From Cellulosilyticum sp. (GTDB taxonomy: Bacteria; Bacillota; Clostridia; Lachnospirales; Cellulosilyticaceae): 64,000 nt of DNA. Location of the stretch: NCBI GenBank assembly GCA_015058045.1, contig SVDC01000012.1, positions 1 through 64,000 on the forward strand. Direction: 5' to 3'. The position numbers were made by a program, and so were the translations under genes. The notes below the pieces were generated by a model that did no database searches, was not told where the DNA came from, and worked only from the letters and a program-made list of their open reading frames with translations. Below are positions 1-9,164 of the stretch, in pieces; the first letter of the stretch is position 1; every line of letters starts with the position of its first letter.

Positions 1-59
1 ATATTATCTGTGGTGGGTTGTTGAAATTGATTAAAAAAGGGAAGAAGAGAAAGTGGTTA

Positions 60-790
60 TTTATGGAATATTCAAAAATACTATTGGAAAATAGCGCAAA
101 AGGGGTAGGTATGGTTTTAAAAAAACTGTCCAAGAGTATTTAGATGACAAAGATGAAATTTGGTATTTAGTAAAAAATATGGTTTTAATGATAACTCTCA
201 AACACGAAAACGGATAAATGTCTACAAAGAGTTCGGTAATAGAGGTCTAATGCGTTCTAACAAGAATAAAACTTATTCTTTTGAATTCAAATTTCACGTG
301 GTAGAGTTATATTCATCAAGTGAAGTCTCGTATCAGGAACTGCCTTTATCGCAGAGAATTAACATTCCAGCCCTTCTTACTAAATGGTAAACAATTTCAG
401 AATTACTGGACCTGATGCTCTGAAAATAAAGAATAACGGTTGAAAAAAATCATTGGAATCAAAAAAGAAGGATGTCACAATAAAAGACTGTGAAACAATA
501 CCTATTCTTACAGATGCAGAACACCCTAAACAACTTGAAAACGAATTACTTAGACTCAGAATTGAAAATGCTTATTCAAAAGAACTGAGGAGGCTGTGTC
601 TAGAAGAGGACGCTCTTCTGAAAAAATAACGAGAAACAAATTAAAGAGAAACTAGTATGGTTGAATCCAGCAGAATATAGACTCAATACCTTATCTGCAC
701 AAAAAATAGCAAGGCAGTCTAAACTGCCTCATCTGTATATAAGAATAACCGATTTCCTAGGTGAAATCATACTTCATATTCTTTGTATAC
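60..790 (+). pseudogene. Decayed IS3-family transposase remnant (OrfA plus tail of OrfB)
   Basis: Translation in shifting frames gives the pieces of an IS3-type transposase. A first piece (KTVQEYLDDKDEIWYLVK, near 127-180) leads by frameshift into a helix-turn-helix segment at 163-390 containing KTYSFEFKFHVVELY and SYQELPLSQ. That segment stops early; a second frameshift gives NNFRITGPDALK (from about 389), and a charged coiled-coil piece (QLENELLRLRIENA, to about 629) follows. Next comes the end of an OrfB-like integrase (IKEKLVWLNPAEYRL, about 640-690). The catalytic DDE core that should lie between OrfA and the OrfB tail is missing, so the element cannot transpose. I could not identify terminal inverted repeats. 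The rest of 1-900 shows no other gene. Confidence 0.8.
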
Positions 791-901
791 AACTAGATCC
801 AGTAACAGCAAGCATCATATCATGCTGATTATGGAGACACTTAATTTAATATATACTTGATATGATAAAGACTTATATAATTAATATATATTTGTGCACG
901 T

Positions 902-931
902 AAAAAGACACCTTACATAAGTAAGGTGTCT
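902..931 (-). terminator. Intrinsic terminator downstream of rpsU and the yqeY remnant
   Basis: An 11-bp perfect stem (AGACACCTTAC at 906-916, GTAAGGTGTCT at 921-931) with a 4-base loop is followed on the minus strand by TTTTT. It would end the rpsU transcript after the dead yqeY fragment. Confidence 0.8.
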
Positions 932-953
932 CTATTTTTAAGCTTCAGCTTTA

Positions 954-1172
954 TCAATGTGTTAAACATTGTTTAACAATGCTATTCACTTTTGAGCTAT
1001 CGGCTTTGCCATTAACTTTATAAGTAATGACGCCCATAACATCGCCTATCTCTTTAATAGACACAGCTGATACTTCTGCGATGGTTTCACGAACAAGCGC
1101 TATAAGCTCTTTCCCTAAAACTGTGCAGGTAAGTAAGTTTGCAAATTAGCAATCTTAACATTAGCAGCATCT
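954..1172 (-). pseudogene. yqeY: yqeY (GatB/YqeY domain) pseudogene, C-terminal half only
   Basis: Downstream of rpsU on the same strand, where yqeY normally lies, two frames together encode the C-terminal half of a YqeY-like protein. NVKIANLQTYLPAQ (about 1123-1164) is followed by a frameshift near 1118-1122. The second piece has ELIALVRETIAEV, IKEIGDVMGVITYKVNGKA and DSSKVNSIVKQ, and ends with TGA at 954-956. The N-terminal half is absent: only about 30 bases separate the rpsU stop from the first recognisable residue. I infer loss by deletion plus frameshift. YqeY resembles the tRNA-binding tail of GatB, and its loss is presumably tolerated. Identification rests on motif recall. Confidence 0.7.
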
Positions 1173-1200
1173 ATTTAATCTAGACAAGAATATTTAATGA

Positions 1201-1380
1201 TTAGTATTGTTTATTTTTTTTGCGAGCTGCTTCTGATTTCTTTTTACGTTTTACACTAGGTTTTTCATAGTGTTCTCTTTTGCGGATTTCTTGCATGATA
1301 CCTGCTTTTGCACAGTTTCTTTTAAATCTACGAAGAGCGCTATCTAAAGACTCGTTTTCGCGAACTGTAACCTCTGACAT
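1201..1380 (-). CDS. rpsU: 30S ribosomal protein S21
   Basis: The 59-residue protein begins [19 protein letters not shown] and ends in a lysine/arginine-rich tail, the hallmark of bS21, a small basic protein of the 30S platform needed for efficient initiation. ATG at 1380 follows a strong Shine-Dalgarno (GGAGGGAGG). It lies between its own sigma-A promoter (1454-1482) and the terminator at 902-931, with only the dead yqeY fragment behind it. The length is normal for Firmicutes (57-60 residues). Confidence 0.97.
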   Translation of the reverse strand: MSEVTVRENESLDSALRRFKRNCAKAGIMQEIRKREHYEKPSVKRKKKSEAARKKNKQY

Positions 1381-1453
1381 TTCTTTCCCTCCCTCCGGTG
1401 CTATGTTGTGCTTTATGCATTTGTACGGAGAAAAGATTAAAGCACTACGTTAA

Positions 1454-1482
1454 ATTATAAAGTAAGATGCCTCATACGTCAA
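1454..1482 (-). promoter_or_regulatory. Sigma-A promoter of rpsU
   Basis: On the minus strand, TTGACG (1477-1482) and TATAAT (1454-1459) are separated by 17 bases, about 75 bases before the rpsU start. The match is near consensus. The promoter lies in the gap between the alaS stop and rpsU, so rpsU does not depend on alaS transcription. Confidence 0.85.
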
Positions 1483-1538
1483 GTATTCTTGGCACATTTC
1501 ATTTATTTTCTTTAAAAAAATTTATTATGGTACAAAAT

Positions 1539-4184
1539 TTACGCTTGAAGTTGTTTGATAATTGCATCTTTAGCAACTGAAATTGCTTCTGTGATGTTAT
1601 TTGCATCTTTACCACCAGCTTGTGCCATGTTTGGTCGACCGCCACCTTTTCCACCAACAGCTGCTGCTGTTTGAGAAATAATTTGACCACAGTGTGCGCC
1701 TTTTTCTACTGCACTATTTGTTGCCATAGCCACTAAGTTTACTTTACCTTCTGCATGGCTTAATAAAACTACTACGCCATTTTGTAATTGATCTTTTAAT
1801 GAATCACCCATATTTTTAAGATCATTCATTCCAAGACCATCTACTTGGCTTACAAGTACTTTAATGCCTGCTATTTCTTCTACTTGTTCTGTTAAAGCAC
1901 CTGCTTTAGATTGTGCAATCTCAGCTTTAAGCTTTTCATTTTCTTTGTGTGTTTCTTTAAGCTCACTTGCCATTGCTTCTACACGTTTTACAACATCTGC
2001 TTTTTTCGCTTTTACAAGCGCTGTAATTTCATTTAAGTTTTCTTCCATTGATTGATAGTAGTGAATTGCTCCTCTACCTGTTACTGCTTCAATACGTCTT
2101 ACACCCGCTGCTACACCTGCTTCAGAGATAATTTTAAATGTACCAATTGCAGCTGTATTTTGAAGATGTGTACCACCACAAAGTTCAATAGAATATCCAC
2201 TCATATCTACAACACGAACAGTATTTCCATATTTTTCACCAAAGAGTGCTGTTGCACCTAATTTTCTTGCTTCATCGATTGGCATTTCTTTTGTTTCAAT
2301 TACTAAGCCTTCAAGAATTTTTTCATTTACTAATGCTTCAACTTGTGCAATTTGTTCATGTGTTAATGATTCAAAGTGTGTGAAATCAAAACGTAAACGA
2401 TCTTTATTTACATTTGAACCAGCTTGCTCAATATGTGTACCAACTACATCACGTAATGCTTTTTGAAGTAAGTGTGTTGCACTATGATTACGTGCTACAT
2501 CCATACGAATACTTGAATCTACTTTAAATGTTGCTTTTTGTCCTTTTTCTACACTACCTTCTACAACTTTAGCATGGTGTGCATATTTACCACCTACTAC
2601 TTTTGTTGTATCAGATACTTCTAATTTACCTGTTGCTGTTTCAATCATACCTTTGTCACCGGCTTGACCACCCATTTCTGCATAGAAAGGTGTTTCACTT
2701 ACAACAACGTAGATTTCATCACCAGAAGAAGCTACATCTAATAATGCATCATCATTTGCAATAATTTCTAATGTTGTTTCAATTTCTAACTGATCATAGC
2801 CAACGAATGTTGTGTGCATTGCTGCATCCATTTGGTTGAATATAGTTTCATCTGCACCCATATATTTTGAACCACCACGAGCTGTACGTGCTGTTTCACG
2901 TTGGATTTCCATTTCTTTAGTGTAGCCTTCTTCATCTGCACTAAAGCCTTGTTCTTCTAAGATTTCACGTGTTAAGTCAATTGGGAAACCGTAAGTATCA
3001 GATAGAGTAAAACATGCTTTACCATTTAATACTGTTTCACCATTTGCTTTCATTTCTTCCATGTGTTTTTTTAGAATGTTTAAACCACGGTCGATTGTTT
3101 CGTTGAAGTTCTTTTCTTCTACAGTAAGAAGTTTTACAAGATATTCGTATTTATCTTCAAGTTCTGTATACTCGTGTTTAGAATTTTCTACCACAGTTTT
3201 TACAAGGTCTTGGAGGAATAATCCCTCGATACCTAAAAGTTTACCATGTCTTACAGCACGTCTAAGAAGACGTCTCATAACATAACCACGACCTTCATTA
3301 GATGGAAGCACCCCATCAGCTGCCATGAATGTTACTGAACGAATGTGATCTGTAATAACACGAATAGAAACATCTTTTTTATGCTCTTTACCGTATTCTA
3401 CACCAGCAATTTGACAAACATGGTCACGAATTGCTTTGATTGTATCAACATCGAAGATTGACCCTACACCTTGCATCATTGCTGCAAGTCTTTCAAGTCC
3501 CATACCTGTATCGATGTTCTTTTGATCAAGTGGTGTATAAGTACCATCTTCATGACGCTCGAATTGTGTAAATACTAAGTTCCAGAATTCCATATAACGG
3601 TCACAGTCACATCCTACTGTACAACCTGGTTCACCACAACCAAATTCCTCACCACGGTCAAAGTAAATTTCTGAACAAGGACCACAAGGACCATCAATAC
3701 CGGCTTCCCAGAAGTTATCTTCTTTACCCATGTAGAAGATTTTTTCTTTTGGCAGTCCCACTTGCTTATGCCAAATTTCAGCTGCTTCCTCATCATCTTG
3801 GTATACAGTTACAAATAAACGCTCTACTGGAAGTTCAAGGTGTTCTGTTACAAATTCCCAAGCCCATTTAATCGCATCTTCTTTAAAATAATCTCCAAAC
3901 GAGAAGTTTCCAAGCATTTCAAAGAATGTACCGTGACGTGCTGTTTTACCAACATTTTCAATATCACCTGTACGGATACATTTTTGGCAAGTTGTCATTC
4001 TTCTTCTTGGTGGTTCATCTTGACCTGTAAAATATGGTTTAAGTGGTGCCATACCTGCATTAATTAATAACAAACTGTTATCATTTTGAGGTACAAGTGG
4101 AAAGCTTTTTGCACGAAGGTGATTTTTGCTTTCAAAGAATTTTAAGTACATTTCTCTAAGTTCATTTAAGCTATAGTTTTTCAT
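1539..4184 (-). CDS. alaS: Alanine--tRNA ligase
   Basis: The 881-residue class II synthetase charges tRNA-Ala in the cytoplasm. The N-terminal catalytic core (about 1-240) includes RTGDIENVGKTARHGTFFEM. The editing domain carries the zinc-type HxxxH (HSATH, near 566) and CxxxH (CGGTH, near 670) motifs that clear mischarged Ser/Gly. The C-terminal DHHA1/C-Ala region ends with the glycine-rich GGKGGGRPNMAQAGG. Full length for the family. ATG at 4184 follows AGGAGGAAGTT. Expression should be controlled by the T-box at 4397-4662. In many Firmicutes alaS sits directly before ireB-ruvX; here those genes are about 27 kb away (31 kb). Confidence 0.98.
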   Translation of the reverse strand: MKNYSLNELREMYLKFFESKNHLRAKSFPLVPQNDNSLLLINAGMAPLKPYFTGQDEPPRRRMTTCQKCIRTGDIENVGKTARHGTFFEMLGNFSFGDYFKEDAIKWAWEFVTEHLELPVERLFVTVYQDDEEAAEIWHKQVGLPKEKIFYMGKEDNFWEAGIDGPCGPCSEIYFDRGEEFGCGEPGCTVGCDCDRYMEFWNLVFTQFERHEDGTYTPLDQKNIDTGMGLERLAAMMQGVGSIFDVDTIKAIRDHVCQIAGVEYGKEHKKDVSIRVITDHIRSVTFMAADGVLPSNEGRGYVMRRLLRRAVRHGKLLGIEGLFLQDLVKTVVENSKHEYTELEDKYEYLVKLLTVEEKNFNETIDRGLNILKKHMEEMKANGETVLNGKACFTLSDTYGFPIDLTREILEEQGFSADEEGYTKEMEIQRETARTARGGSKYMGADETIFNQMDAAMHTTFVGYDQLEIETTLEIIANDDALLDVASSGDEIYVVVSETPFYAEMGGQAGDKGMIETATGKLEVSDTTKVVGGKYAHHAKVVEGSVEKGQKATFKVDSSIRMDVARNHSATHLLQKALRDVVGTHIEQAGSNVNKDRLRFDFTHFESLTHEQIAQVEALVNEKILEGLVIETKEMPIDEARKLGATALFGEKYGNTVRVVDMSGYSIELCGGTHLQNTAAIGTFKIISEAGVAAGVRRIEAVTGRGAIHYYQSMEENLNEITALVKAKKADVVKRVEAMASELKETHKENEKLKAEIAQSKAGALTEQVEEIAGIKVLVSQVDGLGMNDLKNMGDSLKDQLQNGVVVLLSHAEGKVNLVAMATNSAVEKGAHCGQIISQTAAAVGGKGGGRPNMAQAGGKDANNITEAISVAKDAIIKQLQA

Positions 4185-4205
4185 AACTTCCTCCTTTAAT
4201 GATTA

Positions 4206-4263
4206 ACCTGTATAAATAGGTCAGCCTCTATAAATAAGCTGATTAATCCTGTTTATGAAGGAT
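4206..4263 (-). other. Three small tandem hairpins in the alaS leader
   Basis: Three adjacent inverted repeats lie between the T-box terminator and the alaS ribosome-binding site: ACCT/AGGT (4206-4221), CAGC/GCTG (4222-4241) and ATCCT/AGGAT (4246-4263). The first two have A/T-rich loops sharing TATAAAT. The arms are only 4-5 bp, so any structure would be weak. Function unknown; the repeats are directly visible. Confidence 0.4.
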
Positions 4264-4396
4264 CTTTCTATTTATAGGATTACTTATTAACTAAAATATA
4301 TGATAAGTTTTCTAAATCAAGATTTCCTATGAAATATATTAAATAACCTATAGGCGCTTCATTTGATACAGTGAGCTATTTTATCTATAACAAAAT

Positions 4397-4662
4397 AAAA
4401 AAACCTCATCCCTACATAGGGACGAGGTTGCTCGCGGTACCACCCTAGTTATAAGATGCCTAATGCATCTTATCACCTTAAGAATTGTTAACGAAATCAC
4501 CCGAATATCTCTACTTCTATTTCAAGATATCTACTCCAAGACTGCTTCTATAAATAGGTACTAGAAAACTTCCACCATATGTTTTCCTCTCTAAAAGCCC
4601 TTATTTATATACTCCTTCTTTTCATAGTATTTTTCTGTTTTGTTTTATCATATACATAATCT
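4397..4662 (-). promoter_or_regulatory. T-box riboswitch controlling alaS (alanine specifier)
   Basis: On the minus strand the canonical T-box sequence AGGGTGGTACCGCG lies at 4433-4446, followed by an intrinsic terminator (ACCTC...GAGGT, 4403-4428) with a T-run. Upstream, the arms of Stem I can be seen: TATAAATAAGG near 4597-4607 against CCTATTTATA near 4550-4559. The specifier loop contains GCA (4543-4545), an alanine codon, matching the downstream alaS. Uncharged tRNA-Ala would pair with specifier and T-box sequence and stabilise the antiterminator. The placement of Stem I is by eye. Confidence 0.93.
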
Positions 4663-4668
4663 GATAAA

Positions 4669-4697
4669 ATTATATTGAATGCTGTGGAATTTGTCAA
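4669..4697 (-). promoter_or_regulatory. Sigma-A promoter of the alaS T-box transcript
   Basis: TTGACA (4692-4697) and TATAAT (4669-4674) on the minus strand have exactly 17 bases between them. Both hexamers match consensus fully, placing the start near 4662, just before Stem I. Confidence 0.92.
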
Positions 4698-4753
4698 TAT
4701 CCTTCCACAATTTGACTTTATCATTTTTTTGCTTTCATTTTTATTGTTAAAGA

Positions 4754-5968
4754 CTATTTTGTAAAAGGATGAATTAAAAAGCCACTTCTTAGTTTAGGTT
4801 CAAACCAAGTAGACTTAGGTGGCATTAAACCATTTTCATCCGCTACTGCAATCAGTTCATCTAAGGAAGTAGGATATAAACTAAAGGCAATATCCATATC
4901 CTTTTCCGTGCGCTCATTTAAAGTGATTGCTACTTCTACACCTGGTATAAAATCAATACGTGGGTCTTCTTTAGGATTTTCTATATTAAAGATAGGAGCA
5001 AGCACTTCATTTTGTAAAATAGAAACATCTAAAGCATCACTTCCTTGTAAGGTCTTTAAATACGATTCTTTACAAGTAAGCTGATACCATTGTTTTTTAT
5101 AGCGCATACCAAAAGTATGCCTTTGGGTTGGTACATAAACTAAGTCTTCTATTGGTGTAATATTAAAATATGTGCCGAGCTTCTCCCATAACACTTCTTT
5201 AGTATAGCCACTTTCATCTTTTAGTACACGGTGATAAGCTAAAATCTGTAATTGTTCTTTTGGAAAAATTACTGCTAAGAAATTTTGAGCCTCTGGCATA
5301 CTTTCTCCTAATTGCTCAGCTACTTCACAAGCTGCTGCTGCGCGGTGATGGCCATCGGCAATATATAAATGTGGAATGGTTTCAAAATCTTCTATCCACT
5401 GATTTATAAATGCTTCCTCTGTTACCTTATAGATTCGATGTGTAATTTCATCTTCAAAAGTTTCATCAAATAAAGGCTTATGAGTATTTGCATAACTTTC
5501 TAGCTGATGCCCTAAATCTTTTAAGACATGATCTACTAAGAAGATAGGTCCTGTATGCGCTTTACAATGCTCTATATGCCATACACGTTCTTGTTGCTTA
5601 TCACTTCTTGTATTCTCATGTTTTTTGATTACTCCAGATTCATAATCTGCTACAGATACAAGTCCTACCAGTCCATACTGATGCACCTGATTGGTTTGAA
5701 GTTCATAAATATATAACCCTTCTGATTCCTCTATAAAAATCCCCTGATCAATCATTTGCTGCAATCTTTTTCCCGCTTCTTTATAAATAGCTTGTCCCTT
5801 TTCAGTGGTATGTATATCTGGTTTATCTATATTTAGAAAAGAATACGGATGGTCTTTAACCATCTCTAATGCTTCCTCATTAGTCATTACATCATAAGGT
5901 AATGACGCCACTTCTCTTACCCACTTCTCTGTTGGTCTTAATGCAGTAAATGCTTTTAATTGTGCCAT
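4754..5968 (-). CDS. DUF1015 family protein
   Basis: This 404-residue protein matches the DUF1015 family by its N-terminal pattern (FTALRP, VASLPYDVMTNEEA), SFLNIDKP, the central ADGHHRAAAA motif and the C-terminal LMPPKSTWFEPKLRSGF. The family is widespread in anaerobes and often lies near serine-biosynthesis genes; its biochemical role is not established. I chose ATG at 5968, 10-12 bases after GGAGGAG, rather than the in-frame GTG at 5977, which would almost touch the Shine-Dalgarno. It stands alone between the alaS leader and the divergent acyltransferase gene, so context does not help. Confidence 0.85.
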   Translation of the reverse strand: MAQLKAFTALRPTEKWVREVASLPYDVMTNEEALEMVKDHPYSFLNIDKPDIHTTEKGQAIYKEAGKRLQQMIDQGIFIEESEGLYIYELQTNQVHQYGLVGLVSVADYESGVIKKHENTRSDKQQERVWHIEHCKAHTGPIFLVDHVLKDLGHQLESYANTHKPLFDETFEDEITHRIYKVTEEAFINQWIEDFETIPHLYIADGHHRAAAACEVAEQLGESMPEAQNFLAVIFPKEQLQILAYHRVLKDESGYTKEVLWEKLGTYFNITPIEDLVYVPTQRHTFGMRYKKQWYQLTCKESYLKTLQGSDALDVSILQNEVLAPIFNIENPKEDPRIDFIPGVEVAITLNERTEKDMDIAFSLYPTSLDELIAVADENGLMPPKSTWFEPKLRSGFLIHPFTK

Positions 5969-6205
5969 GCTAATCACTCTCCTCCATATGGTAGTTTCCC
6001 TATTACCTTTTTATCGAGTTGTATTTCTAGCAGGCTTTTTATTTAGGTTTAAGAGAATCCTTTATCTTTAATATATATGGGTTTAAAGAATCTGTAAACT
6101 GTTCATTTAAAATATTTAAAAATGAGCATCTTGTCATTTTTTCTTTTCCAATTTAGTGTATAATAAGGTGTAAACAATAGACTTTCTATTATTAAGGAGG
6201 AAATG

Positions 6206-6925
6206 ATGAGAACGATTTATTGGTATGTTAGTTTTGTCTTTACCTTAATCGGGACAATCCCTAAATTAAATAAAGTCAAACGACTTGAAAAGCAAGGCAA
6301 ACTTGAAGAACGTGATGCTTATATTCACAAAGCTTCTACTAAATGGATGTTAGATAATATTCGCCGTAGTGGCTCAACCGTAGAAGTTATTGGAACTGAA
6401 AATTTACCTAAAGATGAGACTGTCGTTTTTATTAGTAATCATCAAGGAAACTTTGATATTCCACTCTTAATGAGCTATATTGATATGCCAAAGGGGTTTA
6501 TTTCTAAAATTGAAGCAAAAAAAATTCCTATCATTGTACAATGGATGGAACTCATTCACTGTGTCTTTATGGACCGTTCTACTTTAAAAGGTTCCGCCGG
6601 AGCAATTATCGAAGGAATTAAGGTACTTAAAGCTGGTCATTCACTCATTATCTTCCCTGAAGGAACCAGAAGCCGTGGGGATCAGATGGGGGAATTTAAA
6701 CACGCAAGCTTTAAATTGGCTACCAAACCTGGTGTCCCTATCGTACCTGTAACCATCGATGGAAGTTATAAAGTCATGGAGCAAAATCATAATAAAATTA
6801 GACCTGCTCATATTAAATTGACTATTCACCCTGTGGTAACAACTAAAGGCCTATCTAAAGATGAACTAGAAGCTCTACCAGATCAAGTAGCAGCAACTAT
6901 TGCAAGTGCCTTACCAAATAACTAA
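6206..6925 (+). CDS. plsC: 1-acyl-sn-glycerol-3-phosphate acyltransferase (PlsC-type)
   Basis: The roughly 239-residue protein has the family's catalytic HX4D motif (NHQGNFD, about residues 75-81) and the substrate-binding FPEGTRSRG block (about 151-159). It should transfer a fatty acyl group to lysophosphatidic acid at the inner membrane face to give phosphatidic acid. A hydrophobic N-terminal stretch (YWYVSFVFTLIGTI) fits membrane anchoring. ATG at 6206 lies 5 bases after AGGAGG; ATG at 6203 is only 2 bases away and less likely. A good -10 (TATAAT) lies about 40 bases upstream with no clear -35. Confidence 0.9.
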   Translation: MRTIYWYVSFVFTLIGTIPKLNKVKRLEKQGKLEERDAYIHKASTKWMLDNIRRSGSTVEVIGTENLPKDETVVFISNHQGNFDIPLLMSYIDMPKGFISKIEAKKIPIIVQWMELIHCVFMDRSTLKGSAGAIIEGIKVLKAGHSLIIFPEGTRSRGDQMGEFKHASFKLATKPGVPIVPVTIDGSYKVMEQNHNKIRPAHIKLTIHPVVTTKGLSKDELEALPDQVAATIASALPNN

Positions 6926-6934
6926 GAATATATA

Positions 6935-6989
6935 AATAAGAAACGGACAACAACACATATCCTTTATGCGTTATTGTCCGTTTCTTATT
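6935..6989. terminator. Bidirectional terminator between plsC and the convergent flavoprotein gene
   Basis: A 16-bp perfect stem (AATAAGAAACGGACAA at 6935-6950, its complement at 6974-6989) has further pairing (CACATA/TATGCG) within the loop. The genes on both sides converge on it. The T-tracts are modest. Confidence 0.7.
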
Positions 6990-7032
6990 AAGTTCAATCC
7001 ATTTTGTTTTCTAAAAAGTATTTATGCACTCT

Positions 7033-8253
7033 TTATTTTACAAGGTGTTGTGCACACAGATGGCCCATAGAAAAGGCAGCTTGTATATTATAGCCACCTG
7101 TAATACCATCCACATCTAATACCTCACCAATAAAGTATAACCCTTTATGTTTACGACTCTCCATTGTTGTTGGATTAACCTCTTTTAAATGAACACCACC
7201 TGCTGTTACCATTGCAATATTAAAACCACCTAATTGATCCACATTAAATGGACAACGCGTTAAAATATTAACTAGGTCCTCTCTCATTTGCTTATTCACC
7301 TGTGCACATGGGGTATGCTCATCTAAACCAATTTGCTGACATAAGATTTGAACTAAATTTTTTGGTAGTTTAAGAGGTTTTAAGAATGTAATAATTTCTT
7401 CTTTACCACGTTGAGCCAAAGATTCACTAAAACTTTTCTTTACCTCTTCATAAGTTTTAGGATATAAATAGTTAATGGTCAACCCGTCTCCTGTCTTCAT
7501 CCATCTTGAACTATTAATGATAACAGGTCCTGATATACCTCTATGCGTAAATAGTAAATCTCCTATATACTCTTTAACCTTTTTATTTTCTCTCCAGATT
7601 GTTAGTGCAACATCTTGCACTGATACCCCTGAAATCGATTTATACGGTGTTTGTGTAAGCCTTACATCAGTTAAAGCTGGACGTGGCTCAATAATAGTAT
7701 GTCCAAAAGACTGAGCAAGCTCATACCCTTTTCCATCCGATCCTAAGAGAGCATAAGACTTTCCTCCTGTAGCAATCACCACATGATCACTAAAGAAACG
7801 ATTCCCTTCTTCTGTTTCAACAGTATAAACTCCATCATAAATACTGATTTGTGCAACTGTCTGTCCATATTCAATTTGTACATTGCCTTTCTGACAAGCT
7901 TTTAATAAAGCACCTAGGACATCTTGACTTTTCATACTCTTAGGAAATACTTTTTGATTAGGAAAAACTTGATAGGGTACCCCTAAATTCTCAAAAAATC
8001 GCATGGTATCTTTATTGGTAAAAGATAAAAGAGCTTTTTTAATAAATTTTGCCTGATCATGATAACAATTTAAGAAATCTTCTATAGGACCATCATGTGT
8101 AAAATTACATTGACCAGCTCCTGAGACTAATAATTTTCTTCCCGCTCTTTTATTACGTTCCAATACTAAAATGGATTTTCTATGTTGACCTAATGCCTGT
8201 GCTGCAAATAGTCCTGCCGGACCTGCACCGACAATAATAGTGTGATAATGCAT
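7033..8253 (-). CDS. BaiN/YhiN (HI0933-like) family FAD-dependent oxidoreductase
   Basis: The 406-residue protein opens with a Rossmann dinucleotide motif (IIVGAGPAGLFAA) and carries LLVSGAGQCNFTH, ATGGKSYALLGSDGKGYELA and the C-terminal FAD-closing segment GEVLDVDGITGGYNIQAAFSMG. These mark the HI0933/YhiN flavoprotein family, of which BaiN acts on bile acids in gut clostridia. Most members have no assigned substrate, so only a redox role is safe here. ATG at 8253 follows TTTGGAGGCAACGGA. It is monocistronic and converges on plsC. Confidence 0.88.
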   Translation of the reverse strand: MHYHTIIVGAGPAGLFAAQALGQHRKSILVLERNKRAGRKLLVSGAGQCNFTHDGPIEDFLNCYHDQAKFIKKALLSFTNKDTMRFFENLGVPYQVFPNQKVFPKSMKSQDVLGALLKACQKGNVQIEYGQTVAQISIYDGVYTVETEEGNRFFSDHVVIATGGKSYALLGSDGKGYELAQSFGHTIIEPRPALTDVRLTQTPYKSISGVSVQDVALTIWRENKKVKEYIGDLLFTHRGISGPVIINSSRWMKTGDGLTINYLYPKTYEEVKKSFSESLAQRGKEEIITFLKPLKLPKNLVQILCQQIGLDEHTPCAQVNKQMREDLVNILTRCPFNVDQLGGFNIAMVTAGGVHLKEVNPTTMESRKHKGLYFIGEVLDVDGITGGYNIQAAFSMGHLCAQHLVK

Positions 8254-8484
8254 TCCGTTGCCTCCAAATTTCGATTTACTTTCTTATTATATACAAGTTT
8301 ACAACCTAGGAAAAGAGTTTCTATTTAGACTACCTATTTATTTCATATCCTATTACTTTCTTAGAGATAGAATAGACTTTTTCTTTTATATTAACTATAA
8401 TAATCTTATAGACCGTTTGATTATTTAGACTTTTCATTATTTTAACATTCTGGTAACCTATACACATTTTAGGGGGCGATATTT

Positions 8485-9114
8485 ATGAAAAATTTTGTTA
8501 TTACTATAGCAAGGGGTTATGGTAGTGGCGGGCGTATGATTGGTCAAATGCTTGCAAATGAATTAAATATTAACTTTTATGATCGTGAACTATTAAAATT
8601 GGCATCAGATGAAAGTGGTATCAACGAAAGTCTCTTTGCCAAGGCCGATGAAACAACCAGTAACTCCTTACTCTACTCTGTTGCTAAAAAGGTTTATAGA
8701 GGACAAATTATTCCACCCGATCGAGATGATTTTATTTCTAACGAAAACCTCTTTAATTATCAAGCCAAAATTATTAAAGAATTGGCTCAAAAAGAATCTT
8801 GTGTTATTGTAGGACGTTGCGCAGACTTTATTTTAAAAGATCTGGATAATGTCCTTCGTATTTTTGTTCATGCACCACTTACAGATTGTATCCAAACAGT
8901 AGAAGATCTTGGCCTCTGTCCCAAACGCCAGGCAAAAAATTATATTCAAACCATTGATAAGCGTCGTGCTGCTTATTATCACTATTTTACAGGACGTGAT
9001 TGGCGTGATGCAGATAACTACGATTTATGTTTAAATACAAGCCATTTAAATCGTGATCAATGTATGGAACTTGTTAAGGCTTATCTTAATATCAAGTTTG
9101 GAGATACCAATTAA
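8485..9114 (+). CDS. Cytidylate kinase-like family protein
   Basis: The 209-residue protein has a P-loop-like N-terminus (ITIARGYGSGGRMIGQMLA, about 7-25) and YDRELLKLAS, as in the cytidylate kinase-like family found beside, but distinct from, Cmk. Later it has CVIVGRCADFIL and R-rich lid-like residues (DKRRAAYYHYFTGRDW). Family members are predicted nucleoside/nucleotide kinases, mostly without tested substrates. ATG follows AGGGGGCGATATTT. It is monocistronic and ends at a strong bidirectional terminator. Confidence 0.85.
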   Translation: MKNFVITIARGYGSGGRMIGQMLANELNINFYDRELLKLASDESGINESLFAKADETTSNSLLYSVAKKVYRGQIIPPDRDDFISNENLFNYQAKIIKELAQKESCVIVGRCADFILKDLDNVLRIFVHAPLTDCIQTVEDLGLCPKRQAKNYIQTIDKRRAAYYHYFTGRDWRDADNYDLCLNTSHLNRDQCMELVKAYLNIKFGDTN

Positions 9115-9164
9115 AACAATTAAAACATTTAAAACCCTATATCAGGTTAAATTTCATCTCACCT

